Part shown: positions 45,769-54,180 of the stretch, one piece after another
Position numbering within the stretch: position 1 is the first letter of the stretch
Layout: every line of letters begins with the position of its first letter
From: Achromobacter kerstersii
GTDB taxonomy: Bacteria > Pseudomonadota > Gammaproteobacteria > Burkholderiales > Burkholderiaceae_B
Assembly: GCF_902859595.1 (NCBI RefSeq)
Contig: NZ_CADIJQ010000008.1
Location: 275,721 to 339,720, forward strand
Direction of reading: 5' to 3'
Length of the DNA stretch: 64,000 nucleotides
The notes under the pieces: generated by a model
What the model saw: the letters and a program-made list of their open reading frames with translations, nothing else
Databases searched by the model: none
Told to the model about the DNA's origin: nothing
Position numbers and translations under genes: made by a program

Positions 45769-47904
45769 ATGACGACAACCTCCCCCTCCGCCCAGTTCTT
45801 CCCCGCCGGATTCGTGCCCACCGAGGAACAGACCAAGATCCAAACCTCGCGGAGCCGGACCAGCCTTGTCATCGCCAACGCAGGCGCCGCCAAAACCACC
45901 ACCTTGGCGCTGCGCGTCGGCGAGGCTCTGACACGCGGCTTGCCGCCCGAAGACATTCTGGCGCTGACCTTCACGGACGAAGCCCGGCAGGTTCTGCAAA
46001 CGCGTCTGGTGGAAGTCGGCATCGCCTACAACACGGCGCGGCGCGTCAATGTGCTGACCGTTGAAGAATTTGCGCAGCGCGTGTTGTCGAAAATCGAAGA
46101 CGGCAAACCCGAGAGCCTGCCGACCACGCGCGAACAACAAAGCTATGCCTTGTATGCGCTGGAAAACGTCGCCATCAATCACGCGCAGTATGCGGACGAA
46201 CTCGACATTCGCACCCACAACACCGCGGTCAGCCAGTTTCTGGATAATCTGCTGAAACTGAAAGCCACGATGATGTTGTCGCCCGACAATATCGCCGACC
46301 CCGAATACACCGCCAACAGCCTGGGCATTCCGCTGACGGATTTTCTGTGGGCCATCGAATATGAAAAGCAGCGCATCGACGTCTTCGGCTTCATCGACGC
46401 GCGTGGCTTCTTCGACGCCACGTACGACCTGGCCTGCCTGATACGCAACGGCGCCGACGCGCGCGACGTGCTGCCCGCGTACCGGCTGGTCTTGTGCGAC
46501 GAGCTGCACGACATCAACGAGGCCTCGTTCTGCATTATCGAAGCGCTGCTAAGCGTGGGCATCACGTACTTCGTCGGCGTCGGCGACAAAGACCAGGTGA
46601 TCTATTCGCACTTGGGCGCCGACGAATCGTTCCTGCAACACCGCATCGCGTCCAGCTTCCCCGACTGCGTAAGCTTCCCGCTGACGATGACCTACCGCCA
46701 CGGCCCGCACCTGGCCTACGCGATGGAAGCCTTCAAACGTAAACCCGTCGATTCAAACCTGCCGTTGCGCACGGATATACACGAACGCCCCTACGCGCAG
46801 ACCCCGGGCGCGTGCGGCGCCGAGGTCGTGCGCGCCGTGCTTCAGTGGAAGCAAGACCGTAAACCGCTGGACGGCTGCTGCATTCTGCTGCGCGATGCGC
46901 ACCAATCCATCGAAATCGAAAACGCGCTGATGAACGCCGGTGTGCAATACCGCACCCTGACGATGAAGAGTTACCTGCTGCGCGAAGAAATCCTGTTCCT
47001 GCGCGGCATGATCGCCATCGCGCTTGACGACTTCCACCACGTCGCCACGCCCGCCACGCGCGAAGCCATCGTCGACGCGCTGACCACCTTTGCCGAAGTG
47101 CCGCTAACGCCGCAGGAATTGCGCGAGGCCCAAACCACGCTGGCCAAGGAGCCGTCCGCGCTCAAGCACTTTTTCACCGGCCAGATCCAACGCGTCGGCA
47201 GCCCGGCGGCGCGCGGCCGGATTTCTGACGCGGTGGCGCACTTGCGTGAAGTCTCCGCCGACTCCCCCGCCTTTGCCGCGCTGGAAAAAGTCCGCGAGCT
47301 GGTGGACATGGATAAGCTGGCAACGCGTCTGTACGTGCATCCGTACGAAGCCTCCGTCGTCACCAAGTCCGTCACCGGCTTCATCGCTTCCGCAAAAAGC
47401 TCCGGCAAAACGCTGCGCGAATTCTCAGAATGGATCGGCGCCGCCGAAGCCTTCGCGGGCGCCCGGCCCGGAAAGAACACGGTGCAGCTGGACTGCATCG
47501 CGAACGTCAAAGGCAAGGAATTCGACCACGTCATCCTGCCGTTCATGGACGCCGGAGAGTTCCCGAACCCGCTGCGGAAAGTGAGCGAGGAAGAAAACCT
47601 GTTCTACGTCGCCGCGACGCGTACGAAAGCACGGTTGACGCTGGTGTCCACGGAAGATGCGGCACAGCGCAGCGTGTTTATCGGGCAGATGCAGCTGGCG
47701 GGAATCCAAAGGCGGGCAGATACCGCCGTGCGCCGGAACATGGCGGCACCAGTGCAGGCGGTGGGCCATCGGGATTTGCGGGTCGCGTATGCGAATCGGG
47801 ATGTAGTGAAGGCGCTGGGCGCGCAGTGGGATAAGACGAGAAAGGTCTGGTACGTGCCGAGCGGGATGGATCTGGAGGCGTTTCGGGAGTGGTTGGTGGA
47901 GTAG
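45769..47904 (+). CDS. UvrD/Rep-like superfamily 1 helicase fused to a DUF5710 domain
   Basis: A 711-residue protein. Helicase motifs in order: NAGAAKTTT (motif I, near residue 37; GAAKT in place of GSGKT), ALTFTDEA (Ia), LVLCDELHDIN (II), VGDKDQVIYSHLGAD (III), MTYRHGP (IV), NVKGKEFDHVILP (V) and NLFYVAATRTKARLTLV (VI). Residues about 665-711 (ANRDVVKALGAQWDKTRKVW) match DUF5710, a small domain otherwise seen in plasmid primases and conjugation proteins. It stands alone. Role in DNA repair or defence is inference. Confidence 0.88.
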   Translation: MTTTSPSAQFFPAGFVPTEEQTKIQTSRSRTSLVIANAGAAKTTTLALRVGEALTRGLPPEDILALTFTDEARQVLQTRLVEVGIAYNTARRVNVLTVEEFAQRVLSKIEDGKPESLPTTREQQSYALYALENVAINHAQYADELDIRTHNTAVSQFLDNLLKLKATMMLSPDNIADPEYTANSLGIPLTDFLWAIEYEKQRIDVFGFIDARGFFDATYDLACLIRNGADARDVLPAYRLVLCDELHDINEASFCIIEALLSVGITYFVGVGDKDQVIYSHLGADESFLQHRIASSFPDCVSFPLTMTYRHGPHLAYAMEAFKRKPVDSNLPLRTDIHERPYAQTPGACGAEVVRAVLQWKQDRKPLDGCCILLRDAHQSIEIENALMNAGVQYRTLTMKSYLLREEILFLRGMIAIALDDFHHVATPATREAIVDALTTFAEVPLTPQELREAQTTLAKEPSALKHFFTGQIQRVGSPAARGRISDAVAHLREVSADSPAFAALEKVRELVDMDKLATRLYVHPYEASVVTKSVTGFIASAKSSGKTLREFSEWIGAAEAFAGARPGKNTVQLDCIANVKGKEFDHVILPFMDAGEFPNPLRKVSEEENLFYVAATRTKARLTLVSTEDAAQRSVFIGQMQLAGIQRRADTAVRRNMAAPVQAVGHRDLRVAYANRDVVKALGAQWDKTRKVWYVPSGMDLEAFREWLVE

Positions 47905-48054
47905 GTGTTGTTATCTTTTGTAAGATCTTCGCGCCTGTCGTAGCCCCCCGGACTCCGAGCCTCGTCCCGCTCCCGTTTATCATTACGGGGTAGTGAGCAC
48001 GCTCAAATGCGTTACTCTCCCCTCCCCAATCACTCCCCCCTCCAGGAGCCCCAC

Positions 48055-48336
48055 ATGGCACAAGCCTCCGCCCGTCACATCCTCGTTTCCACCGAAGCCA
48101 AGTGCAACGAACTCAAGACCTCCATTGAAAACGGCGCTGACTTCGCTCAAGTCGCCAAGGAAAACTCCAGCTGCCCGTCGAGCCGTGACGGTGGCAATCT
48201 GGGTACGTTTGGCCCGGGCCAAATGGTCAAGGAATTCGATACCGTCGTGTTCAGCGCCCCGGTTGGCGTGGTCCAGGGTCCGGTGAAGACCCAGTTTGGT
48301 TATCACCTGGTTGAAGTGACCAGCCGCCAGGACTAA
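48055..48336 (+). CDS. Parvulin-type peptidylprolyl isomerase
   Basis: A 93-residue single-domain cis-trans prolyl isomerase like E. coli PpiC: ASARHILVSTEAKC at the start, RDGGNLGTFGPGQMVKEFD in the middle, and KTQFGYHLVEV at the end. It lacks a signal peptide and is cytoplasmic. AGGAG precedes the ATG at 48055; an upstream in-frame ATG at 48007 has no such site. A terminator follows. Confidence 0.94.
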   Translation: MAQASARHILVSTEAKCNELKTSIENGADFAQVAKENSSCPSSRDGGNLGTFGPGQMVKEFDTVVFSAPVGVVQGPVKTQFGYHLVEVTSRQD

Positions 48337-48354
48337 GTCCCGCCGCTGCACGCA

Positions 48355-48393
48355 AAAAAACCGCCGCCTGGGGTGACCCGGCGGCGGTTTTTT
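48355..48393 (+). terminator. Intrinsic terminator of the parvulin gene
   Basis: Stem CCGCCGCC (48361-48368) with GGCGGCGG (48380-48387), flanked by A and T runs that extend the pairing, 11-base loop. It ends the parvulin unit and may act in reverse for the ABC ATPase gene. Confidence 0.93.
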
Positions 48394-48397
48394 ATTG

Positions 48398-48449
48398 TGT
48401 TTGCGATCACTGTTTGCGATCACTGTTTGCGATTGCTGTTTGCGATTGC
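48398..48449 (+). repeat. 13-bp tandem repeat, four units
   Basis: Two units TGTTTGCGATCAC followed by two units TGTTTGCGATTGC, then a decayed fifth unit. The array lies between the parvulin terminator and the 3' end of the ABC ATPase gene. Confidence 0.93.
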
Positions 48450-48487
48450 TGCCCGCGCTTGCAATCCTCGCGCCAACGTCTCCGGCG

Positions 48488-49231
48488 CTATCCGTCCTTG
48501 CCCGTCATCACCCGATGCGCCAAGGCATCTGCGTCCAGCCCGGCGATATCCCGTTCGATGACCTTGACGCCGCCCTTCAGGATCGCCACACGATCCGCCA
48601 GCGCCACCACATCCGCCATGTTGTGGCTGATCAGGATCACTGTGCGTCCTTCTTCGCGCAGTTTGCGCACCAGGTTCAACACCAGCGCGGTTTCCTTGAC
48701 GCCCAGGGCGGCGGTGGGTTCGTCCATGATGACGACGCGCGCGTCCCAGCGTAGGGCGCGGGCGATGGCGACGGCTTGGCGTTGGCCGCCTGACATGCGT
48801 TCGACGGGGCGGTCCATGTCTTCGATGGGTACCGACAGGCGCTGCAAATAGCCGCGCGCTTCTTCGGCCATGCGGCGCTTGTCCAGCACTTGGAACGGTC
48901 CCACGCGGCGCACGCGTTCCGCGCCCATGAAGACGTTTTCCCAGATGGACAGGCGCGGCGCCAGCGCCAAATCCTGGTAGATCGTCGCAATGCCCTGCAC
49001 CAGCGCGTCGTGCGGCGAGCGGAACGCGACCGGCTTGCCGTTCAGGCTCAAGTTCCCGCCCGTTGGCGCTTGCGCCCCGGAGATGATGCGGATCAGCGTG
49101 GATTTGCCCGCGCCGTTGTCGCCGCAGATGGCCATCACCTTGCCTTCGGGCACGTCCAGGTCCACGCCCTTCAGGGCCTCAACAGCCCCATAGGACTTCC
49201 GAATCTGGCGAAGCGACAACGCGGCGGTCAT
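48488..49231 (-). CDS. Sugar ABC transporter ATP-binding protein (single-domain, FrcA-like)
   Basis: A 247-residue ATPase: Walker A GDNGAGKSTL, Q-loop YQDLALAP, signature MSGGQRQAVAIARAL, Walker B VVIMDEPTAALG, H-loop ISHNM. The single ABC domain and ISGA-APTGG sequence are like FrcA of fructose importers rather than the double-domain RbsA. I use ATG 49231, which gives the family N-terminus; the frame is open upstream over the 3' end of the binding protein. Last gene of a four-gene minus-strand unit. Confidence 0.9.
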   Translation of the reverse strand: MTAALSLRQIRKSYGAVEALKGVDLDVPEGKVMAICGDNGAGKSTLIRIISGAQAPTGGNLSLNGKPVAFRSPHDALVQGIATIYQDLALAPRLSIWENVFMGAERVRRVGPFQVLDKRRMAEEARGYLQRLSVPIEDMDRPVERMSGGQRQAVAIARALRWDARVVIMDEPTAALGVKETALVLNLVRKLREEGRTVILISHNMADVVALADRVAILKGGVKVIERDIAGLDADALAHRVMTGKDG

Positions 49232-49253
49232 GGTGGTCACGGTTTTGTCAGGG

Positions 49254-50216
49254 TTACTTGGCGGCGGGTTGCAGGAATTTCTGGACGTTGCTGGCATCGA
49301 CCAGCACGGAATCCATGAACAGGTACGGGCCTGACGCCACCTTCTCTTTGGGTTCCTTCTTCACCACGATGCGGTCGATTGAGTCGATGGCGCTGGCGCC
49401 CAACTGCTCGAACGGGATCATCATCGTGGCCGTGATCAGGCTGTTGGGGTCGGCGATGCGGCGATAGGTTTCAGGGCCGCCGTCCACCGATACCAAGGTG
49501 ATGTCGCCCTTCTTCATGCCTTGGGATTGCAGCAGGTCGTCGATGACATAGGCTTGCCCGTCAAACGATGCCCACACGCCTTTGAACTGGCCTTGATGGC
49601 GCAGAAACAGCGCCTGCATGCCGTTGCGCACGTCGTCGCGCCAGCTTTGAGTGCGGGCCATGCTGAACTTGGCCAGGTCTTTGACGGCGGTGTTTTCCGT
49701 GAGGACGGCGTCGAGCATCTTGCCGCGAATGCGGGTGCCGGAGTTGCCATCAAAGCGCGCGGACAGGATGTTGCCCTGGTAGCCCATCTTGCCCAGCAGA
49801 TACAGCACCGACTGCGCGCCGGTGGCGTATTCGTTGACTTCCACGTCGAACAGCATGTGCGGGCTGGCGCCGGACATCACGCCGACAACGGGGATGCCTT
49901 TCTCTTTGGCGGCTTGCAGCTGGGCATCGGTTTCCACGGGCTTGCCCATGGCGATGACGATGGCGTCGACCTTCTTGTTGACGAGCGTATCCAGCTGTTC
50001 GGCCAGCTTGGGCAGTGAGCCTTCGGCGTTCAGTTGCGTCACGGTCCAGCCTTTGGCGCGGGCGGCTTCGGCCGCGGCGTTGGCGACACGGGCGTGCGTT
50101 TCGGACGACATCTGGAACGCGACGATGCCCACGTCAAAGGCGTGAGCGGCGCTGGCGGCCAGGGCCTGGACAGCAAACGCGCTGACAAGCAACGTGCGCT
50201 TAAGCAATGTCTTCAT
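49254..50216 (-). CDS. Sugar ABC transporter substrate-binding protein
   Basis: A 320-residue periplasmic protein with signal peptide (cleavage near ASAAHAFDVG) and the ribose/LacI-like type 1 fold (VGIVAFQMSSETHARV, KKVDAIVIAMGKP, SVDGGPETYRRI). It delivers the sugar to the permease encoded 18 bp upstream. The sugar is unknown; the FGGY kinase in the unit points to a pentose, pentulose or polyol. Confidence 0.92.
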   Translation of the reverse strand: MKTLLKRTLLVSAFAVQALAASAAHAFDVGIVAFQMSSETHARVANAAAEAARAKGWTVTQLNAEGSLPKLAEQLDTLVNKKVDAIVIAMGKPVETDAQLQAAKEKGIPVVGVMSGASPHMLFDVEVNEYATGAQSVLYLLGKMGYQGNILSARFDGNSGTRIRGKMLDAVLTENTAVKDLAKFSMARTQSWRDDVRNGMQALFLRHQGQFKGVWASFDGQAYVIDDLLQSQGMKKGDITLVSVDGGPETYRRIADPNSLITATMMIPFEQLGASAIDSIDRIVVKKEPKEKVASGPYLFMDSVLVDASNVQKFLQPAAK

Positions 50217-50234
50217 GGTGGTTTCCCCTTCGGA

Positions 50235-51176
50235 TCAGAATTTGAAAGCCGCTTTCTTCAGCACGGCCGATGACACCGCGACGGACGCGATCATGATGAA
50301 GCCCAGCACGATGTCCTGCACGTAGTACGGCGCGCCCATCAGCACGAGGCCGTTGCCCAGCACCTTCAAGATCAGCGCGGCAACAAGCGTGCCGGGGATG
50401 TTGGCGTGGCCGGGGTTGAACATGGTCATGCCCAGCAGGACGGCGGCGATGGCGTACAGGAAGTAGTCGCCCGCCATGTTGGGCGCGGCGGACGACAGGC
50501 TGGACGTGAGCAGCACCGCGGCCAGGCCGGCGCACACGCCGGACAGCGCCAGGCCGATGCTTTTCATGGCGCGGATGTTGATGCCGGCCAGGCGCGCGGA
50601 TTCCCCCGCTTCGCCCGTGGCCGTCATGCGCGCGCCGGTGCGCGTCCACTTGATCAGGAAGTAGGCGGCCAGCACGGTGCCCAGCATCCAGAGCACCAGT
50701 GCGGGGATGCCGAACGGTTTGGCGCGCGCCAGATCGGTGAAGGTGGCGGGCCAGCGGCCCACGTAAGACACGCCGTCGGTCAACATGAAGGCGAAGCCGC
50801 GCGCCATGGCCGCCATGCCTAGCGTCGCAATCAGTGAAGGGACGCGCAGTCGGGTCACGGCAATGCCGTTGACCAGGCCGCAGAGCAACCCGACGCCCAA
50901 GCCCGCTGCAACCGCCATCAACACGGGCTGGCCGGTATGCACCAGCGCGCCGGTGACGACGGCGGCAAGGCTCGCCACGTCGGCCACGGATAAATCCAGT
51001 TCAGCGGTGACCAGCGCCAGCGTGAAGCCGATGGCGATGATGGCCAGGAAGCTGGTTTCCTTGGCGATGTTCAGTAGATTGTTCGGCGCCGCGAAATTTT
51101 GCGCGGCGATTGCGAAGAAGCCCACCAGGACCAATCCTGCGATTGCCGTGCCGTACTTTTCCAGGATGCCGCGCAT
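50235..51176 (-). CDS. Sugar ABC transporter permease (RbsC-like)
   Basis: A 313-residue inner-membrane permease with about nine helices. It shows ITAELDLSVADVASLAA-type and GEAGESARLAGINIRAMK sequences, the latter being the EAA-like loop that contacts the ATPase. ATG 51176 is the first before conserved sequence. It follows the kinase gene by about 145 bp and precedes the binding protein. Confidence 0.92.
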   Translation of the reverse strand: MRGILEKYGTAIAGLVLVGFFAIAAQNFAAPNNLLNIAKETSFLAIIAIGFTLALVTAELDLSVADVASLAAVVTGALVHTGQPVLMAVAAGLGVGLLCGLVNGIAVTRLRVPSLIATLGMAAMARGFAFMLTDGVSYVGRWPATFTDLARAKPFGIPALVLWMLGTVLAAYFLIKWTRTGARMTATGEAGESARLAGINIRAMKSIGLALSGVCAGLAAVLLTSSLSSAAPNMAGDYFLYAIAAVLLGMTMFNPGHANIPGTLVAALILKVLGNGLVLMGAPYYVQDIVLGFIMIASVAVSSAVLKKAAFKF

Positions 51177-51320
51177 CGACTTGACCCTTGCTGCGTTGAT
51201 TTTCGTTGTCGTGCAAGGGTTATCCACCACCTGCCGGGCGTTGGCGCCCTGATGGCGTAGCAGTTTATACCCGGGCGGCGGCCGGCAGGGGCGCGTTGCC
51301 ACTGCGTGGACTTAGGGTTT

Positions 51321-52895
51321 TTACGGCAATCGCAACCCGGCCAAGGCGTGCGACACCGGGGTCAACGCCGCCTCAGCAGCGCGGAACTGGGCGTACAACG
51401 CGCGATAGGCGTCCCTGCGCGCGGCCTGCGGTTCGTAGCGATGGGCGGGCCGCACGAGTGCATCCTGCGCGGCGGCAAAGCTGCCGTAGCGGCCCAGCGC
51501 GGTCCAGGCGGCAACCGCCGCACCCACCACGCCCGGCTGTTCGGCCTGGCCCACGACGACGGCGCGTTCGCAGATGTCGGCCTTGACCTGGCACCACTGC
51601 GGGTTGGACGCCGCGCCGCCACCGAAACGAATTTCCCCGACCGCGCTGCCCAGCGCGGCTTCGGCGCGTTCCAGCACGGTGCGATTCAGGAAGGCCACGC
51701 CCTCAAGCACTGCCCACGCCAAGTCGCCCGGACCATGGCGCCGGTTCAGGCCAACGAAAGCGCCACGCAGATGTGGGTCCCAGTACGGCACGCGCTCGCC
51801 TTGCAGATAAGGCAGGAACAGCGCGGGCTGCGGATCTCGCGCCGCATTCAACAGCGCGTTCATGGCGTGGCCGACGCCCGCCATGCCGTCTTCACCCAAG
51901 CGCCCAAGCAAGGGCAGCAGCCATGCGATGGTGTCCGCGCCGTTCTGGCCCGGTCCGCCAATCTGGTGATTGCCGTTGCCCCAGTCAACCGTCATCAGCC
52001 CTTGCGCCTGCACCGGTTCAGCGCCCACCGCGCCAAACACTTCGGTGGTACCCGAGATGTTGTAGGCATAGCCCGCGCGCAGTGCGCCCAAGCCGGCCAC
52101 GGCCGCCCAGGTGTCGTTGGAACACGCGACGACGCTGCGACCGGCCAGCCGCGCCAATGCCCCGGGCAAGCCGGGCTGGACGGCGGCGACGACCGCCAAC
52201 GGGTCCAGCAGCGGCGGCACCCAGGCAGGGTCGGCGCCTAGCGCGGTCAACAGGTCAGGCCCGCCCGCGTGCGGCTGCGCGGCCGCTGCCAGCCGCGCCA
52301 TCGACACGGTGTCGCTGGCGGCACGGCCCGTCAGCCGGAAGTTCAGATAGTCCTTGGGTTCCAGCACGACGCGCACGCGGGCGGCGTGTTGCGGCTCGGT
52401 GCGCAGCAACCACGCCAGGCGCGCCCAGGGGTGAAAGGCGTTGATCTGTTTGCGTTCGGGGTGATCGGCAGGGATGGCCGCCAGCCATTCGCCCACGTCC
52501 GCCGCCGTACGCGTGTCGCGCCATGTGATGGCCGGGCGGATGGCGGCGCCCTGCGCATCAACGAACACCTGCGTGCGCGTGACGCCGCAGATGGCGATGG
52601 CGGCAACGGCATCGAACGCCGCGCCCGCTTGCTCGGCCAAGGTGTTGGATAGGGTTTGCAGGCCGCGCCACCACGCGTCGGCGTCGATCTCGTCCCAGCC
52701 GGGCGGGCCGCCCGCGCCCGCCGGGCTGTCGATGAAGCAGGAATGCGCGATGCCGCCTGCCTCATCGACCAGCGCCGCCCGAAAGCGCGTGCCGCCTAGG
52801 TCCACGGCCAGCACATAGCCAGAGCCGGAGCCGGAGCCGGAGCCGGAAGAGGACGATTCGGAAGAAGCCGTGGAGACGATCGATGGGGCGGACAT
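51321..52895 (-). CDS. FGGY-family carbohydrate kinase with Gly-Ser leader
   Basis: A 524-residue ATP-dependent kinase of sugars or polyols. The phosphate motif VLAVDLGGTRFRAALVDE follows an unusual leader of about 30 residues rich in Ser and Gly-Ser repeats; later motifs are ITWRDTRTA, CSNDTWAAVAGLG and the FGGY signature-like IRFGGGAASNPQWCQ. It is first in the ABC sugar unit and phosphorylates the imported sugar. ATG 52895 is the first methionine after an open repeat-rich leader. Confidence 0.9.
   Translation of the reverse strand: MSAPSIVSTASSESSSSGSGSGSGSGYVLAVDLGGTRFRAALVDEAGGIAHSCFIDSPAGAGGPPGWDEIDADAWWRGLQTLSNTLAEQAGAAFDAVAAIAICGVTRTQVFVDAQGAAIRPAITWRDTRTAADVGEWLAAIPADHPERKQINAFHPWARLAWLLRTEPQHAARVRVVLEPKDYLNFRLTGRAASDTVSMARLAAAAQPHAGGPDLLTALGADPAWVPPLLDPLAVVAAVQPGLPGALARLAGRSVVACSNDTWAAVAGLGALRAGYAYNISGTTEVFGAVGAEPVQAQGLMTVDWGNGNHQIGGPGQNGADTIAWLLPLLGRLGEDGMAGVGHAMNALLNAARDPQPALFLPYLQGERVPYWDPHLRGAFVGLNRRHGPGDLAWAVLEGVAFLNRTVLERAEAALGSAVGEIRFGGGAASNPQWCQVKADICERAVVVGQAEQPGVVGAAVAAWTALGRYGSFAAAQDALVRPAHRYEPQAARRDAYRALYAQFRAAEAALTPVSHALAGLRLP
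52822..52845 (-). repeat. Hexanucleotide repeat GAGCCG, four units
   Basis: Four perfect 6-bp units encode the Gly-Ser run at the N-terminus of the FGGY kinase. Confidence 0.9.
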
Positions 52896-53200
52896 AGCCG
52901 GGAATTGTATTTCAGGGCGGACTGGCAGCGTGGATGTCGAGGTGGCGTTGGGGTGGCATCGAGACGATGTTGGGGCGATGCCGAGCCGACGGCCGGGGTG
53001 GCGTCGAGACGATGCCGAGGCGATGCCGGGCTGACGGCCGGCGTGGTATCGCTGCTGCGGCCGTCGTTGCGCCGCAGCACCGGAAACCCTATCAGTTGAT
53101 AATTTCTGTTCAGGTGACAAGGGCAAGACCGTACGACAGAATGGGCCGCACCCGGAGGAGACAGCCGGGGCCCAAAAATAACATCACACGTCCAAGGCCC
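52896..53200. other. Divergent kinase/BKACE intergenic region with 45-bp tandem repeat (52953-53054)
   Basis: The 305-bp gap between two divergent units holds a 45-bp direct repeat: copies begin at 52953, 52998 and 53043 (GTGGCATCGAGACGATG, GTGGCGTCGAGACGATG, then a partial third). Beyond it, AT-rich sequence around 53090-53115 (GTTGATAATTTCTG) is the likely promoter of the BKACE unit. No gene was recognised. Confidence 0.8.
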
Positions 53201-54136
53201 ATGAAAAAAACCAAGAGCAATGTGATCATCACCTGCGCCATTACGGGGTCGGTTCATACGCCGTCGATGTCCCCGTATCTGCCGGTGACGCCGGACGACA
53301 TCGCGCAGTCGGCGCTGGACGCCGCCGAGGCCGGCGCAGCCATCGTGCATCTGCACGCGCGCGACCCGCAAACCGGCAAGCCCACGCAAGACCCCGCGCT
53401 GTACGCGCAATTCTTGCCGCGCATCAAGGCTGCCAGCGATGTCGTCATCAACATCACGACGGGCGGTTCGCCCGTGCTGCCGGTCAGCGAACGCATGCTG
53501 CCCGCCACCCAATTCAAGCCCGAAGTGGCCTCGTTGAACATGGGGTCGATGAACTTCGGCATGTATGAATTGCTGGAACGCTTCCAGGAATTCAAGCACG
53601 ACTGGGAACGCCCGTATCTGGAGTCCAGCAACGACTTGATCTTTCGGAACACGTTCAAGGACATCGAGCACATCCTGGCGTCCTGCAACGACAACGGCAC
53701 GCGTTTTGAGATCGAATGCTACGACGTTGGCCATCTATATACGGCCGCGCACTTTGTGGACAAGGGCTTGCTGAAGCCGCCGTTCCTGATCCAGTCGGTA
53801 TTCGGAATCCGCGGCGGTATCGGCACCCACCCCGAAGATGTAATGACGATGCGCCGCACGGCCGACCGGCTGTTTGGTGACGACTACGTGTGGTCAGTGC
53901 TGGCCGCTGGCCGCAAGCAAACGCCGCTTGCCACGATGTCGGCCACGATGGGCGGCAATGTGCGCGTGGGGCTGGAGGATTCGCTGTGGGACGGGCCGGG
54001 CGAATTGGCGCGCTCGAACGCGGACCAGGTACGGCGCATCCGCCGCATTCTTGAAGACCTGTCGCTGCGCATCGCCACGCCCGACGACGCGCGCGAGATC
54101 TTGCAACTGAAAGGCCGGAACAACGTGGCGTTTTGA
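53201..54136 (+). CDS. Beta-keto acid cleavage enzyme (BKACE) family protein
   Basis: A 311-residue TIM-barrel zinc enzyme of the 3-keto-5-aminohexanoate cleavage family, which reacts a beta-keto acid with acetyl-CoA to give a CoA ester and acetoacetate. Zinc ligands are in IVHLHARDP (H-x-H) and FEIECYDVGHL (Glu). ATG 53201 begins the conserved KVIITCAITG-like strand. It starts a unit with a periplasmic binding protein and an SDR; the specific keto acid (for example dehydrocarnitine) cannot be told from sequence alone. Confidence 0.9.
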   Translation: MKKTKSNVIITCAITGSVHTPSMSPYLPVTPDDIAQSALDAAEAGAAIVHLHARDPQTGKPTQDPALYAQFLPRIKAASDVVINITTGGSPVLPVSERMLPATQFKPEVASLNMGSMNFGMYELLERFQEFKHDWERPYLESSNDLIFRNTFKDIEHILASCNDNGTRFEIECYDVGHLYTAAHFVDKGLLKPPFLIQSVFGIRGGIGTHPEDVMTMRRTADRLFGDDYVWSVLAAGRKQTPLATMSATMGGNVRVGLEDSLWDGPGELARSNADQVRRIRRILEDLSLRIATPDDAREILQLKGRNNVAF

Positions 54137-54180
54137 CCGCGCACCGACAACGATTCATACCCTAGCGGGGAGACAACATC

